Source: Sulfitobacter brevis (GTDB taxonomy: Bacteria > Pseudomonadota > Alphaproteobacteria > Rhodobacterales > Rhodobacteraceae). Taken from it: a stretch of DNA of 64,000 bases. Made by a program: the position numbers and the translations under genes. This document shows positions 54,700-63,963 of this stretch, piece by piece. Position 1 is the stretch's first letter, and every line of letters begins with the position of its first letter. A model generated the notes under the pieces. That model searched no databases. It was not told the origin of the DNA and saw only the letters and a list, made by a program, of their open reading frames with translations. The stretch is from NCBI RefSeq assembly GCF_900112755.1, contig NZ_FOMW01000001.1, positions 124,001 through 188,000 on the forward strand. The letters are read 5' to 3'.

Positions 54700-56256
54700 T
54701 CAGACGTGCTTTTTAATCTCGCCTGATTTCAGGCGGGCAAAATAGCTGTTCATCTCGCGTTTCACGATCGGCATTAGCAGATACAACGCCGTGATGTTCA
54801 CCACGGCCATGGCAAAGATCATCGCATCAGAGAAGTCGATGACCGCGCCCAGTTGCGCCGCCGCCCCCACAACGATGAAGAAGCAGAAGATCAACTTGAA
54901 GATCAGCTCCTTGGTTTTGCCTTCGCCAAACAGATAAGTCCAAGCCTTCAGCCCGTAGTAGGACCAGCTGATCATGGTGGAGAAAGCAAACAGAACCACC
55001 GCCACGGCCAACACATAGGGGAACCAGCTAAATCCGGTGGCAAATGCCGCCGAGGTCAGGCCGACACCGCTTGAACCGTCAATGGTCTGGATCGCTGTGC
55101 CCGCTTCGTTCAGCACAAAACGGCCCGTGTCTGGGTCCATCACCAGTACGCCGGAAATGGTGATCACCAAGGCTGTCATCGTACAGATCACGACCGTGTC
55201 GATGAACGGCTCCAGCAACGAAACCACGCCTTCGGTAATCGGCTCGTTGGTCCGCACCGCCGAGTGGGCAATCGCCGCAGAGCCAACGCCAGCTTCGTTG
55301 GAGAACGCCGCCCGCTTGAAGCCCTGAATCAACGCGCCGACAAGACCGCCAGCCACACCGAGACCGGTAAAGGCACCCTGAAAGATCTGGCCGAATGCCC
55401 AACCGATCTGATCGAAGTTCATCAGCAGAATGACCAAAGCCACCCCGACATAAAGAACCCCCATAAACGGCACGACCTTTTCAGTGACCTGCGCGATCGA
55501 CTTGATCCCGCCGACAATCACCGCAAACACCACTGCAGCAAAGATGACGCCGGTGATCACGCCAGAGAAGTCGCCCAGAATGCCGGAGATTTGCGCATGG
55601 GCCTGATTGGCCTGAAACATATTACCGCCACCCAGTGCGCCACCGATGGTGAAGATCGCAAAGATCACCGCCAACACGCGGCCACCGGGCAGACCACGCT
55701 CCTTGAAACCCTTGGTCATATAATAGAACGGACCACCCGAAACGGATCCATCGGGGTATTCGTTGCGATACTTGACGCCCAAGGTACACTCGGTGAACTT
55801 TGATGCCATGCCCAGAAGGCCCGCTAGGATCATCCAGAACGTCGCCCCCGGACCACCGATACCCACGGCCACCGCCACACCCGCGATGTTGCCAAGCCCG
55901 ACAGTCCCCGACAGCGCTGTGGTCAAAGCCTGAAAATGGCTCACTTCGCCCGCATCATCGGGATCGGAATAGTCGCCCCTTACAAGCTCAATCGCATGGC
56001 CAAAGGCGCGAAACTGGATGAAGCCGAAGTAGATGGTAAAGACCGACGCGGCGACAACGAGCCACAGAACGATCCATGGAAATGCCGTGCCCGGCAAGGG
56101 CGCGAAGATCAGGTTGACGAACCAACCTGTCGATCCGGCAAAGATGTCATTGACGCGCTGGTCGATACCGACCGCCTCCTGCGCCACTGCAAAATTCGGG
56201 ATGCTTGCGCAAGCAGCGGCAAATCCCGTTTTGACGAAAGTATTCATTGTGCTCAC
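54700..56256 (-). CDS. Alanine/glycine:cation symporter (AGCS family)
   Basis: 518 residues with about ten to eleven membrane helices. The family signature is [20 protein letters not shown], then [20 protein letters not shown], and [20 protein letters not shown] lies near residue 320. It imports alanine or glycine with sodium or protons. The first 25 residues resemble a cleavable or first-helix segment; starts at residues 1 and 4 are both possible. A UspA gene begins upstream and ends only 6 bp away, so the two are co-transcribed. Confidence 0.94.
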   Translation of the reverse strand: MSTMNTFVKTGFAAACASIPNFAVAQEAVGIDQRVNDIFAGSTGWFVNLIFAPLPGTAFPWIVLWLVVAASVFTIYFGFIQFRAFGHAIELVRGDYSDPDDAGEVSHFQALTTALSGTVGLGNIAGVAVAVGIGGPGATFWMILAGLLGMASKFTECTLGVKYRNEYPDGSVSGGPFYYMTKGFKERGLPGGRVLAVIFAIFTIGGALGGGNMFQANQAHAQISGILGDFSGVITGVIFAAVVFAVIVGGIKSIAQVTEKVVPFMGVLYVGVALVILLMNFDQIGWAFGQIFQGAFTGLGVAGGLVGALIQGFKRAAFSNEAGVGSAAIAHSAVRTNEPITEGVVSLLEPFIDTVVICTMTALVITISGVLVMDPDTGRFVLNEAGTAIQTIDGSSGVGLTSAAFATGFSWFPYVLAVAVVLFAFSTMISWSYYGLKAWTYLFGEGKTKELIFKLIFCFFIVVGAAAQLGAVIDFSDAMIFAMAVVNITALYLLMPIVKREMNSYFARLKSGEIKKHV

Positions 56257-56262
56257 CTCAAA

Positions 56263-56703
56263 TCAGGGAATGATTGTCACAGGAACGCTGGACACGGCGA
56301 CCAAACGGCCGGTTACGCCGCCAAACAGCCGGTCCTTCAGCCCGCGCGCGCCTACCCGCCCGACGACGATCTGCATCGCACCGCGCTTTTTGGCGACCGA
56401 GTTCAGGATGTCCGCCGCATCGCCATGCTTGACCACGCCTTCGACCTCCGCGCCGCTGCCTTGTGTTTCTTTGACGGCTGGGTCCAGAACCCGTTCGCGG
56501 GCCAATGCCAGCTCTTCCTCGCGGCGTTTGTGACGCTGCTCGTTTTCCTCAGGTGTTTGAAACGAGAACGGCGACCATTCGATCACATAGCAGATTACAA
56601 TTGCGCAATCTCCGATCTGTCGTGCCTGCGTCTTGGCGAATTCCAGCGCCCGCGCGCCCGCCTCCGACCCGTCCAACCCCACAACTATAGTGTTTTTTGA
56701 CAT
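56263..56703 (-). CDS. UspA family universal stress protein
   Basis: 146 residues. The N-terminal strand and Asp motif is NTIVVGLDGSEAGARALEFA. The ATP-binding motif G-x2-G-x9-G is GRVGARGLKDRLFGG, then VTGRLVAVSSVPVTIIP. ATP binding is therefore likely. It is directly upstream of, and 6 bp from, the AGCS amino-acid symporter, a combination that suggests it tunes the transporter. Confidence 0.92.
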   Translation of the reverse strand: MSKNTIVVGLDGSEAGARALEFAKTQARQIGDCAIVICYVIEWSPFSFQTPEENEQRHKRREEELALARERVLDPAVKETQGSGAEVEGVVKHGDAADILNSVAKKRGAMQIVVGRVGARGLKDRLFGGVTGRLVAVSSVPVTIIP

Positions 56704-57178
56704 GTGTTGTTCCCTGTTGCTTTACGCCCCCGCGCCATCCCAAACGATGTGCGCATCAGGGCGCCCTTAAGTCCCGACGCGCAGGCCTACAAGACGTCTG
56801 CGGTGTCAGATGAACTCATGGTAACAAGGTTGTGAGCGACAAGTCGCCTGTTTTTTATGCAAAATTATTATTTCTTGGTCCGCACCGCTCAACTGGAAGG
56901 ATAGTTACCGGTCAAATTGCGTGTGTGAAATATTATTTCGTGGGACCTACCGAACCTGCCGAAACGTGTGTGATGCCTACGGCGCATGACACCCTACCAC
57001 CCGATTATCCGGACATATCCGGCGCCCGACAAATCACATGTTTTCGAATGCGATCAAGTTCGGCCATCTGTGCAGATTCACGCCGCCACCACGCTGCGTA
57101 CAGGTCCACGTTGATCTTGTCCCCTCACCACGATAATGCAGTGCGCAAATCCCTTTTGACCAGACAGGAAACCGCCAA
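56704..57178. other. Gene-free stretch upstream of the UspA/symporter and ettA genes
   Basis: About 475 bp between divergent transcripts, AT-richer near 56850-56960. It must hold both promoters. No riboswitch or conserved RNA fold was recognised, although amino-acid symporter leaders can carry glycine riboswitches. Confidence 0.5.
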
Positions 57179-58834
57179 ATGGCCGCCTATCAGTTCGTCT
57201 ATCACATGTCCGGCGTCTCCAAGACCTATCCGGCCGGCAAGAAGACCTTTGAAAACATCCACCTGAACTTCCTGCCCGGTGTCAAAATCGGCGTGGTCGG
57301 CGTCAATGGTTCAGGGAAGTCCACCCTGCTCAAGATCATGGCGGGCATTGATAAGGACTTCACGGGCGAGGCATGGGCCGCGGAGGGCGCGAAAGTCGGC
57401 TATCTGCCGCAGGAGCCCAAGCTCGACCCAACCAAATCCGTGCGTGAAAACGTGATGGACGGCGTTGCCGCAAAAAAGGCGATCCTTGATCGCTATAACG
57501 AGCTGGCAATGAACTATTCCGATGAGACCGCCGACGAAATGTCCAACTTGCAAGACGTCATCGACGCGCAGGACCTCTGGGACCTCGACAGCCAGATTGA
57601 CGTCAGCATGGAGGCCCTGCGCTGCCCGCCCGATGATGCCGATGTGGCTTCGCTCTCGGGCGGTGAAGCCCGCCGCGTTGCCCTGTGCAAACTGCTGCTC
57701 GAAGCGCCAGACATGCTGCTGCTTGATGAACCGACCAACCACCTCGATGCCGAAACCATCGCTTGGCTGCAGCAGCATCTGATCGCTTACAAAGGCACGA
57801 TCCTGATCGTCACCCACGACCGCTACTTCCTTGATTCCATCACCAGCTGGATTTTGGAACTCGACCGTGGTCGCGGCATCCCCAATGAGGGCAACTACTC
57901 CGACTGGCTGGAGCAGAAGGCAAAGCGTCTCAAGCAGGAAGCCCGCGAAGACAAATCCAAGCAAAACACGCTGGAGCGCGAACTTGAGTGGATGCGTCAG
58001 GGTGCCAAGGCCCGTCAGGCTAAATCCAAGGCGCGGATCAAGTCCTATAACGAGCTGGCCGAAACCTCGGAGCGCGAAAAGCTGGCGAATGCGCAGATCG
58101 TCATTCCCAACGGCCCGCGTCTGGGCAACAGAGTAATCGAAGTTACCGGCCTCAAGAAACACATGGGCGACAAGCAGTTGATCGACGGCTTGGACTTCTC
58201 GCTGCCGCCCGGTGGCATTGTCGGTGTGATCGGCCCGAACGGTGCGGGTAAATCCACTCTGTTCAAGATGCTGACAGGTCAGGAAAAGCCCGACGAAGGC
58301 ACCATCGAATACGGCGACACAGTTGATCTCAGCTATGTCGACCAGTCGCGCGATGATTTGTCACCTGATGACAACGTCTGGCAGGCGATTACCGGCGGCG
58401 CCGAGATCATCCAGCTTGGCGATGCCGAGGTGAACTCCCGCGCTTATTGTTCGTCGTTCAACTTCAAAGGCAGCGACCAGCAAAAGAAGGTCGGCCTGCT
58501 GTCTGGCGGTGAGCGTAACCGTGTGCACATGGCGCGGCTGCTCAAAGACGGCGGCAACGTGCTGCTGCTCGATGAACCGACCAACGACCTTGACGTTGAA
58601 ACCCTGCGCGCCCTCGAAGATGCGCTGGTGGATTTCGCGGGCTGCGCGGTTGTTATCTCGCACGACCGCTTCTTCCTCGACCGGATTTGCACTCACATGC
58701 TCGCCTTTGAAGGCGAAGCGCATGTGGAATGGTTCGAGGGCGGCTTTACCGACTACGAAGAAGACAAGAAACGCCGTCTAGGTGCAGATGCGCTTGAGCC
58801 CAAACGCCTCAAGCACAAGAAGTTCGTGCGCTAA
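57179..58834 (+). CDS. ettA: Energy-dependent translational throttle protein (ABC-F)
   Basis: 551 residues, two ABC ATPase domains on one chain without membrane segments. Walker A motifs are GVNGSGKST (about 40-48) and GPNGAGKST (about 350-358). Signatures are LSGGEARR and LSGGERNR, with Walker B LLLDEPTNHLD and LLLDEPTNDLD. The linker SREREKLANAQ-like region and the extended arm (CP-domain contact) are typical of EttA, which gates the first steps of translation elongation according to ATP/ADP ratio. The ribosome-binding site is weak (CAGGAAACCGCC). Confidence 0.95.
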   Translation: MAAYQFVYHMSGVSKTYPAGKKTFENIHLNFLPGVKIGVVGVNGSGKSTLLKIMAGIDKDFTGEAWAAEGAKVGYLPQEPKLDPTKSVRENVMDGVAAKKAILDRYNELAMNYSDETADEMSNLQDVIDAQDLWDLDSQIDVSMEALRCPPDDADVASLSGGEARRVALCKLLLEAPDMLLLDEPTNHLDAETIAWLQQHLIAYKGTILIVTHDRYFLDSITSWILELDRGRGIPNEGNYSDWLEQKAKRLKQEAREDKSKQNTLERELEWMRQGAKARQAKSKARIKSYNELAETSEREKLANAQIVIPNGPRLGNRVIEVTGLKKHMGDKQLIDGLDFSLPPGGIVGVIGPNGAGKSTLFKMLTGQEKPDEGTIEYGDTVDLSYVDQSRDDLSPDDNVWQAITGGAEIIQLGDAEVNSRAYCSSFNFKGSDQQKKVGLLSGGERNRVHMARLLKDGGNVLLLDEPTNDLDVETLRALEDALVDFAGCAVVISHDRFFLDRICTHMLAFEGEAHVEWFEGGFTDYEEDKKRRLGADALEPKRLKHKKFVR

Positions 58835-58863
58835 GCCGACTGCATGCACCAGTCTTACAACGC

Positions 58864-58892
58864 AAAACGGGGGCCCTCATGGCCCCCGTTTT
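58864..58892. terminator. Bidirectional intrinsic terminator after ettA
   Basis: AAAACGGGGGCC (58864-58875) and its complement (58881-58892) form a perfect 12-bp stem with loop CTCAT, and a T-run follows. The A-run on the left makes it usable for the converging response-regulator gene. Confidence 0.88.
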
Positions 58893-58910
58893 TATGCGTA
58901 CTGCGCTAAA

Positions 58911-59879
58911 TTATTGGCCGATAATCTCGCCCAACCGATCAAACAAGACATCGGCCTGAGATTTCCCAAGCGTTAATTCCTTGGATGGCGGCACCGAGTT
59001 GTCGCGCAAATGGTTGCTGGCCGAGAGGCCGGACCACAATCGTTGATCCGACAGCGTGCCCATCACCAGTTGCGGTGGCATTGGTCGGGCGCTGGCCGCA
59101 ACATCCCAATCATTCGACAGGCGGGCGTTCATCTTCATCAGGGCATTCTCGCGGTCAAAGCGTTTGCGCCCGATCACCGCACCGACAAACCGACCGTGGC
59201 CGCTATAGGCCACCATCGTGTTGAGACCTTCCATCGCCGCACATGCGGCACGGCCGACCTCCATCAGGTGATACCGGAACTGTGGTCCGGTCAGATCACG
59301 GTGAATGCCCCGGATGCCGGAAATATCAATATTGAACAGTGTCATCGAATAGCAGCCAGCGGGCATCCGCAGCAGCATGTTCTCCAACTCGGGCGGCGTC
59401 ATCACGCCCGACCCTTCCAGATCGACGTCCTCTTCCAGCCGCAGCTTCATCTTCTCCGTCAACTCTTCAAGCGTATGCCGGATCTCGCGCTCGCGGTGCA
59501 GACTGTCATTGAGCATGCTGGCACTATTGATACGCGCGCCCAGTTCGATCCCGTCCAGCGGCTTGTTAATATAATCGGTGGCACCGGCATAAAACGCCCG
59601 CTCCATCAAATTGGCTTCGCGGCTGGCAGTGATCATCAAGATCGGGGTCGTCCGGTAGCGGCTGCTTTGACGCAGCATGTCGCACAGCTCGATCCCGTCT
59701 ACGCCGGGCAACATGATATCCAGCAGGAAACAATCGAACGGCAGCGTCTCTTCTTCCATGAGCTGCAATGCGTCTTCGGCAGTCTCGCAACAAGTAAGGT
59801 CATAACCTCCTTGCTTTGTGAGGCACTCTCTTAGAAGATCGAGGATAAGCAGATCATCGTCCACGGCCATGATACGCAC
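58911..59879 (-). CDS. Response regulator with a GGDEF-like degenerate output domain
   Basis: 322 residues from the GTG at 59879, which follows AAGGAC (VRIMAVDDD is a typical receiver start). The receiver domain (about 1-125) has the acidic pair VDDD, phospho-acceptor Asp in CFLLDIMLPGVDG, and Lys in YINKPLDG. After a helical linker the C-terminal domain (about 175-290) is reminiscent of a GGDEF fold (MTLFNIDISGIRGIHRDL, then HLMEVGRAACAAMEG). The GGDEF signature itself is replaced by SGHGRF, so no cyclase activity is expected. A signalling adaptor or effector-binding role is possible. Confidence 0.75.
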   Translation of the reverse strand: MRIMAVDDDLLILDLLRECLTKQGGYDLTCCETAEDALQLMEEETLPFDCFLLDIMLPGVDGIELCDMLRQSSRYRTTPILMITASREANLMERAFYAGATDYINKPLDGIELGARINSASMLNDSLHREREIRHTLEELTEKMKLRLEEDVDLEGSGVMTPPELENMLLRMPAGCYSMTLFNIDISGIRGIHRDLTGPQFRYHLMEVGRAACAAMEGLNTMVAYSGHGRFVGAVIGRKRFDRENALMKMNARLSNDWDVAASARPMPPQLVMGTLSDQRLWSGLSASNHLRDNSVPPSKELTLGKSQADVLFDRLGEIIGQ

Positions 59880-60243
59880 TGGCAAGTCCTTTCTGAAACA
59901 CTGGGTAACGCCGGAAACACGCCGGCTAAAACATCTAGTCCCCAGAAACACCTCCAGAACGGGCAGTATTACGCCCAGATTGCGTCAATTTTTAGAAAAT
60001 TGGCTTTAAACGCGTATCAGAGGGCAATTTTTCGAGCTGGCAACATTTTGCCAGCCAAATTGCCTTGGATATGGGTGTCCCCATACCCCCTTGAACGAAT
60101 CTCTCATCGGTGCCATATGTCAGTTCGCATACGTTATTCTATTTCGACCCACTGTCTCCCTAATACGGCGCTCAGTTCGATCCAGACCGACAAAGCCGGG
60201 CCATCGCACCTACGCGGATGGCATTTAGATGGAGACTACGGAT
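59880..60243. other. Divergent intergenic region with a nested hairpin upstream of the cold-shock gene
   Basis: About 360 bp. A two-tier hairpin lies at 60023-60064: outer arms GGCAATTT/AAATTGCC and inner arms GCTGGCAA/TTGCCAGC with a 4-nt loop. It sits about 180 bp before the csp start and could be part of a structured leader or a separate RNA. The rest is promoter and leader sequence. Confidence 0.5.
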
Positions 60244-60450
60244 ATGGCCACTGGCACCGTAAAATGGTTCAACACAACAAAAGGCTTCGGCTTTATCGCA
60301 CCCGATGGCGGCAGCAAGGACGTTTTCGTTCACATCTCTGCTGTTGAGCGCGCTGGCCTTACAGGTCTTGCCGACAACCAGAAAGTGACTTTTGACATCG
60401 AAGCAGGCCGTGACGGCCGTGAGAGCGCGACAAACATCGCCCTTTCATAA
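60244..60450 (+). CDS. Cold-shock domain protein
   Basis: 68 residues from the ATG at 60244. The RNA-binding motifs are GFGFI (RNP1: KGFGFIAP) and VFVHI (RNP2: DVFVHISAV), with the start [14 protein letters not shown]. It is a CspA-type nucleic-acid chaperone expected to melt RNA structures at low temperature or during stress. GGAG lies about 10 bases before the start. The leader is long and structured, as usual for csp genes. A strong terminator follows. Confidence 0.95.
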   Translation: MATGTVKWFNTTKGFGFIAPDGGSKDVFVHISAVERAGLTGLADNQKVTFDIEAGRDGRESATNIALS

Positions 60451-60482
60451 GCTTTGAGGGCTTCGGCCCGATACGCTAAATG

Positions 60483-60516
60483 AGCCGACCGTTGTGCAAC
60501 AACGGTCGGCTTTTTC
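60483..60516 (+). terminator. Intrinsic terminator of the cold-shock gene
   Basis: AGCCGACCGTTG (60483-60494) pairs with its complement (60500-60511) with a 5-nt loop, followed by TTTTT. Confidence 0.9.
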
Positions 60517-60590
60517 TTGTGTACGGGGTTGCCAAAACGCCCCTGCAGGGGAAAATACCCCATCTGCAAATCTATTTGATGGAGCATCTG

Positions 60591-61142
60591 ATGCACCGCC
60601 GTACATTTTTAACCACGGCTCTGGCCGCCACTGCCCTGCCGCAACTGACTTCCGCGCGTACCGCCGCATTTGATGCGACCCCGCAGGAGGTTCTGGTCAA
60701 AAGCCAATACCAGCCCGGCCAGTTGCTGGTTCTGCCGCGCAGCCACTACCTTTATTTCGTGACGGCACCGGGCAAAGCGCTGCGCTACGGCGTTGGCGTC
60801 GGCAAAGCAGGCCTGGAGTTTACCGGCACCGCGACCATCAGCGTCAAGAAAGAGTGGCCGACATGGCGTCCGACCAACGAGATGATTGAGCGTGAGCCAC
60901 AGAATTACCAACGTTTCATCGGCAATACCGAAGCTCAACCCGGTGGCCCGAACAATCCGCTGGGTGCCCGCGCACTCTATCTGTTCCAGAACGGCCGCGA
61001 CACTTACTTCCGCATTCACGGCACCACCCAACCTAACACCATCGGGCGGTCAGTCTCCAACGGCTGTATCCGGATGCTGAACGAGCACGTGATTGATCTT
61101 TATAACCGCGTACCAATCGGCACGACTGTCACGGTTCTTTAA
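60591..61142 (+). CDS. L,D-transpeptidase (YkuD domain)
   Basis: 183 residues from the ATG at 60591, with GGAG six bases upstream; an earlier ATG at 60579 overlaps this ribosome-binding site and is unlikely. A signal sequence follows (HRRTFLTTALAATALPQLTS, with an RR pair). The catalytic motif is HGTTQPNTIGRSVSNGC, then IRMLNEHV, with the cysteine nucleophile in SNGC. It forms 3-3 cross-links in peptidoglycan or attaches proteins to it. The ORF upstream of the signal runs through the csp terminator and is not coding. Confidence 0.92.
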   Translation: MHRRTFLTTALAATALPQLTSARTAAFDATPQEVLVKSQYQPGQLLVLPRSHYLYFVTAPGKALRYGVGVGKAGLEFTGTATISVKKEWPTWRPTNEMIEREPQNYQRFIGNTEAQPGGPNNPLGARALYLFQNGRDTYFRIHGTTQPNTIGRSVSNGCIRMLNEHVIDLYNRVPIGTTVTVL

Positions 61143-61159
61143 CTTCCCCACCTCACGTA

Positions 61160-61187
61160 AAAGGGCCGGTGCATGCACCGGCCCTTT
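61160..61187. terminator. Perfect 28-bp palindromic terminator
   Basis: AAAGGGCCGGTGCA and its mirror meet at 61173/61174 with no loop mismatch, with A/T runs on both sides, giving bidirectional termination between the L,D-transpeptidase and the converging transporter operon. Confidence 0.8.
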
Positions 61188-61236
61188 GCTATTTTTCGGG
61201 GGCAAACCAACCGGTCGACCCGCATTTTCCTTGCGT

Positions 61237-62226
61237 TTAGTTCAACGCTTTGTCGGTGATCGCATGGGTCCATGCTCCTTCGGGCGCTTTTGAAATCACC
61301 GGATCGGAGCCGCCAGACAACAGCGATTCCACGGTGCGCTCATAGTCGGCCTCGTCCAACGCGCCGTTCGATCCGGCTGTCAGTTTCGCGATCTCGCCCA
61401 TCATCCGCTTTTGATGCTCTTCTGTCTGGGCACCGGACGCATCGTTCTCCAACACGATGTCAGCAGCTTCGTCAGGGTTGGACTCGGCATACTTCCAGCC
61501 CTTCATCGAGGCGCGCACGAAACGCACCATTTTGTCTTCGAACGCGGGATCGCTTAACTTGTCTTCGAGCACGTAAAGCCCGTCTTCCAACGTCGCGACG
61601 CCCTGATCTTCGTATTTGAAGACCTGCAAGTCCTCCGGTGTCAGCCCCGCATCAATGACCTGCCAGTACTCGTTATAGGTCATGGTCGACACGCAGGCCG
61701 CTTGATTTTGCAAAAGCGGATCCACGTTGAAGCCCTGCTTCAGCACAGTCACGCCATCCTCGCCGCCCTCGGTCCCGAGACCCAGCTTGTTCATCCAGCT
61801 CAGGAACGGGAATTCGTTGCCACCGAACCATACGCCCAAGGTTTTGCCCTTGAAGTCGTCGGTGGATTCGACCCCTGCATCCTTGCGGCAGGTCAGCATC
61901 ATGCCAGACGACTTGAACGGCTGCGCGATGTTTACCATCGCCAGACCTTTTTCGCGCGCCGACAGCGCCGACGGCATCCAGTCCACGGTCACATCCGCGC
62001 CGCCGCCCGCCAAAACCTGCGTTGGTGCCACATCAGGGCCGCCCGGTTTGATGGTGACATTCAGCCCTTCTTCTTCATAGAAGCCTTTATCTTGCGCCAC
62101 GTAGTATCCGGCGAACTGTGCCTGCGTGACCCACTTTAGCTGAAGTGTTACATCGTCAGCCGCAGCGGCCAACGACCCCCACATGCCCAGTGCAGCCGTG
62201 GCGGCGAGTGTGGTGATATTTTTCAT
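61237..62226 (-). CDS. ABC transporter substrate-binding protein (NMT1/THI5-like)
   Basis: 329 residues with a signal peptide (1-22, LGMWGSLAAAADD). The NMT1/THI5 core begins VTLQLKWVTQAQFAGYYVAQ, then DKGFYEEEGLNVTIKPGGPD. The family includes binding proteins for thiamine precursors such as hydroxymethylpyrimidine, and for sulfonates and taurine. The GGGADVTVDW and NKLGLGTE segments are typical. It is encoded last in a minus-strand operon with two permeases. The ligand is unknown; a pyrimidine/thiamine precursor is the first guess. Confidence 0.88.
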   Translation of the reverse strand: MKNITTLAATAALGMWGSLAAAADDVTLQLKWVTQAQFAGYYVAQDKGFYEEEGLNVTIKPGGPDVAPTQVLAGGGADVTVDWMPSALSAREKGLAMVNIAQPFKSSGMMLTCRKDAGVESTDDFKGKTLGVWFGGNEFPFLSWMNKLGLGTEGGEDGVTVLKQGFNVDPLLQNQAACVSTMTYNEYWQVIDAGLTPEDLQVFKYEDQGVATLEDGLYVLEDKLSDPAFEDKMVRFVRASMKGWKYAESNPDEAADIVLENDASGAQTEEHQKRMMGEIAKLTAGSNGALDEADYERTVESLLSGGSDPVISKAPEGAWTHAITDKALN

Positions 62227-62260
62227 TATATTTTCTCCCTCTTGGTTGGTTGTCGTGTTT

Positions 62261-63100
62261 TTATTTGCGCTGGCTTGGATGCCAGAATGTGACTGTCCGT
62301 TCGACCATGGCCATCAGCCCATAGAAGGCCGACCCCGCGATTGCAGCAACAACAATCTCGGCCCAGACCAGATCAAGCGCAAGCTGTCCAATCGACGTCG
62401 AGATGCGAAACCCCATGCCCCGCACCGGAGAGCCGAAAAATTCAGCAACAATCGCCCCGATCAGGGCAAGCGTTGTACCGATCTTTAATCCGTTGAAAAT
62501 AAACGGCATCGCCGCAGGCAGGCGCAGTTTGGCCAGCGTGCGCCAGTACCCTGCTCCATAGGTGCGCATCAAATCGCGTTGCATACTATCGCTGGCTTGC
62601 AGGCCTTGCACGGTGTTCACCAGCATCGGGAAGAATACCATCACCACGACCACCGCCGCCTTTGATTGCCAGTCAAACCCGAACCACATCACCAGAATCG
62701 GTGCCATGCCAATCACCGGCAAGGCCGCGACAAAGTTCCCGACCGGCAATAGACCGCGTTGCAAAAACGGAAACCGATCCACCGCGATAGCGATCAAAAA
62801 CGCCGCACCACAGCCGATGATATAACCCGACAGTGCGCCTTTAAATACGGTCTGCACGAAATCGACCCAAAGGATCTCGGTCGAGGTCACAAACCGCGCG
62901 GCAATCACCGTCGGCGCTGGCAATAACACCTGATTGATCTCAAAGCCGCGCACCACGCCTTCCCAAACCGCAATCAAGGTGATCCCGAAAACGATCGGTG
63001 CCGCGAGGGACGCCCACCGCGACGGTGGCCTGCGCGACAGCCAAACGTTGAAGCTATACCCCGCAATCCACGCCGCAACAGCAAATACCAACCACGCCAT
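62261..63100 (-). CDS. ABC transporter permease (binding-protein-dependent)
   Basis: 279 residues with six or so membrane helices. The permease EAA-like loop is visible around residues 175-205: DSMQRDLMRTYGAGYWRTLA, then KLRLPAAMPFIFNGLKIG. The start overlaps the stop of the upstream permease gene (TAATG). It forms a heterodimeric channel with that permease for the NMT1/THI5-type importer. Confidence 0.9.
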   Translation of the reverse strand: MAWLVFAVAAWIAGYSFNVWLSRRPPSRWASLAAPIVFGITLIAVWEGVVRGFEINQVLLPAPTVIAARFVTSTEILWVDFVQTVFKGALSGYIIGCGAAFLIAIAVDRFPFLQRGLLPVGNFVAALPVIGMAPILVMWFGFDWQSKAAVVVVMVFFPMLVNTVQGLQASDSMQRDLMRTYGAGYWRTLAKLRLPAAMPFIFNGLKIGTTLALIGAIVAEFFGSPVRGMGFRISTSIGQLALDLVWAEIVVAAIAGSAFYGLMAMVERTVTFWHPSQRK

Positions 63101-63963
63101 TATGACATCCCCATACGTTTGAGGGTCACGCGCTGCACAATACCGATGATCCCGACCAGCGCCGCCGCCAAGGCAGCCGCCACCAAGAGTGCCGACCAGA
63201 TTTGAATGGTTTGCCCGTAGTAGCTCCCCGCCAACAACCGTGCGCCCAAGCCCGCCACCGCCCCTGTCGGCAATTCGCCAACAATCGCCCCGACCAGCGA
63301 TGCCGCCATGCCGATCTTGAGCGAGGTAAACAGATAGGGCATCGAAGCCGGCAGCCGCAGTTTCCAGAACGATTGCGCCGCGCTGGCATGCCAGGTTCGC
63401 ATCTGGTCTAGCTGCATTGCATCAGGGCTGCGCAGCCCTTTGACCATGCCCACCACCACCGGAAAGAAAGATAGGTACATGCTGATCATCGCTTTGGGCA
63501 GCAGACCGGAAACCCCGACCGCGTTCAAAACGACGATAATCATTGGCGCAATCGCCAAAATCGGAATGGTTTGGCTGGCAATAACCCAAGGCATTACCGA
63601 CATGTCCATCACCCGGTTGTAAACAATCCCGATGGCCAGCAGTACGCCCAGCCCCGTGCCCAGTACAAATCCCAGCAAGGTCGCGCTCAGCGTTACCCAA
63701 GCGTGATACACCAGCGACCGTTTCGAGGTGATGTTCTTCTCCACAGTGGTCTGCCAGATTTCCGTCGCCACTTGGTGCGGTGCAGGCAACTTGGGTTTAT
63801 CTTGTGACCATGTATCGGCGATCAGCGTCTGCGTCGTTAAAACCTCGCCCGAACGTGTCGCGCGGTCGTGCGCCCACGGCGCGTTCAGCCAGACCGCAGC
63901 CGCATACCATAACACCACAAGGAAGGTTAAAACCGTCAAAACCGGCACAAAAGACTGCCTCAT
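63100..63963 (-). CDS. ABC transporter permease (binding-protein-dependent)
   Basis: 287 residues with five to six membrane helices after an N-terminal one (FVPVLTVLTFLVVLWYAAAV). The coupling loop reads DAMQLDQMRTWHASAAQSFW, then KLRLPASMPYLFTSLKIG. A long extracytoplasmic segment (about 25-75) lies between the first and second helices. Its start overlaps the stop of the upstream gene (ATGA at 63963-63960) and its stop overlaps the next permease start. Confidence 0.9.
   Translation of the reverse strand: MRQSFVPVLTVLTFLVVLWYAAAVWLNAPWAHDRATRSGEVLTTQTLIADTWSQDKPKLPAPHQVATEIWQTTVEKNITSKRSLVYHAWVTLSATLLGFVLGTGLGVLLAIGIVYNRVMDMSVMPWVIASQTIPILAIAPMIIVVLNAVGVSGLLPKAMISMYLSFFPVVVGMVKGLRSPDAMQLDQMRTWHASAAQSFWKLRLPASMPYLFTSLKIGMAASLVGAIVGELPTGAVAGLGARLLAGSYYGQTIQIWSALLVAAALAAALVGIIGIVQRVTLKRMGMS

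Noticed and set aside
56704..57178. Glycine riboswitch ahead of the UspA/symporter operon
   Set aside because: No tandem aptamer-like pattern was seen by eye. Only a covariance-model search could settle it.
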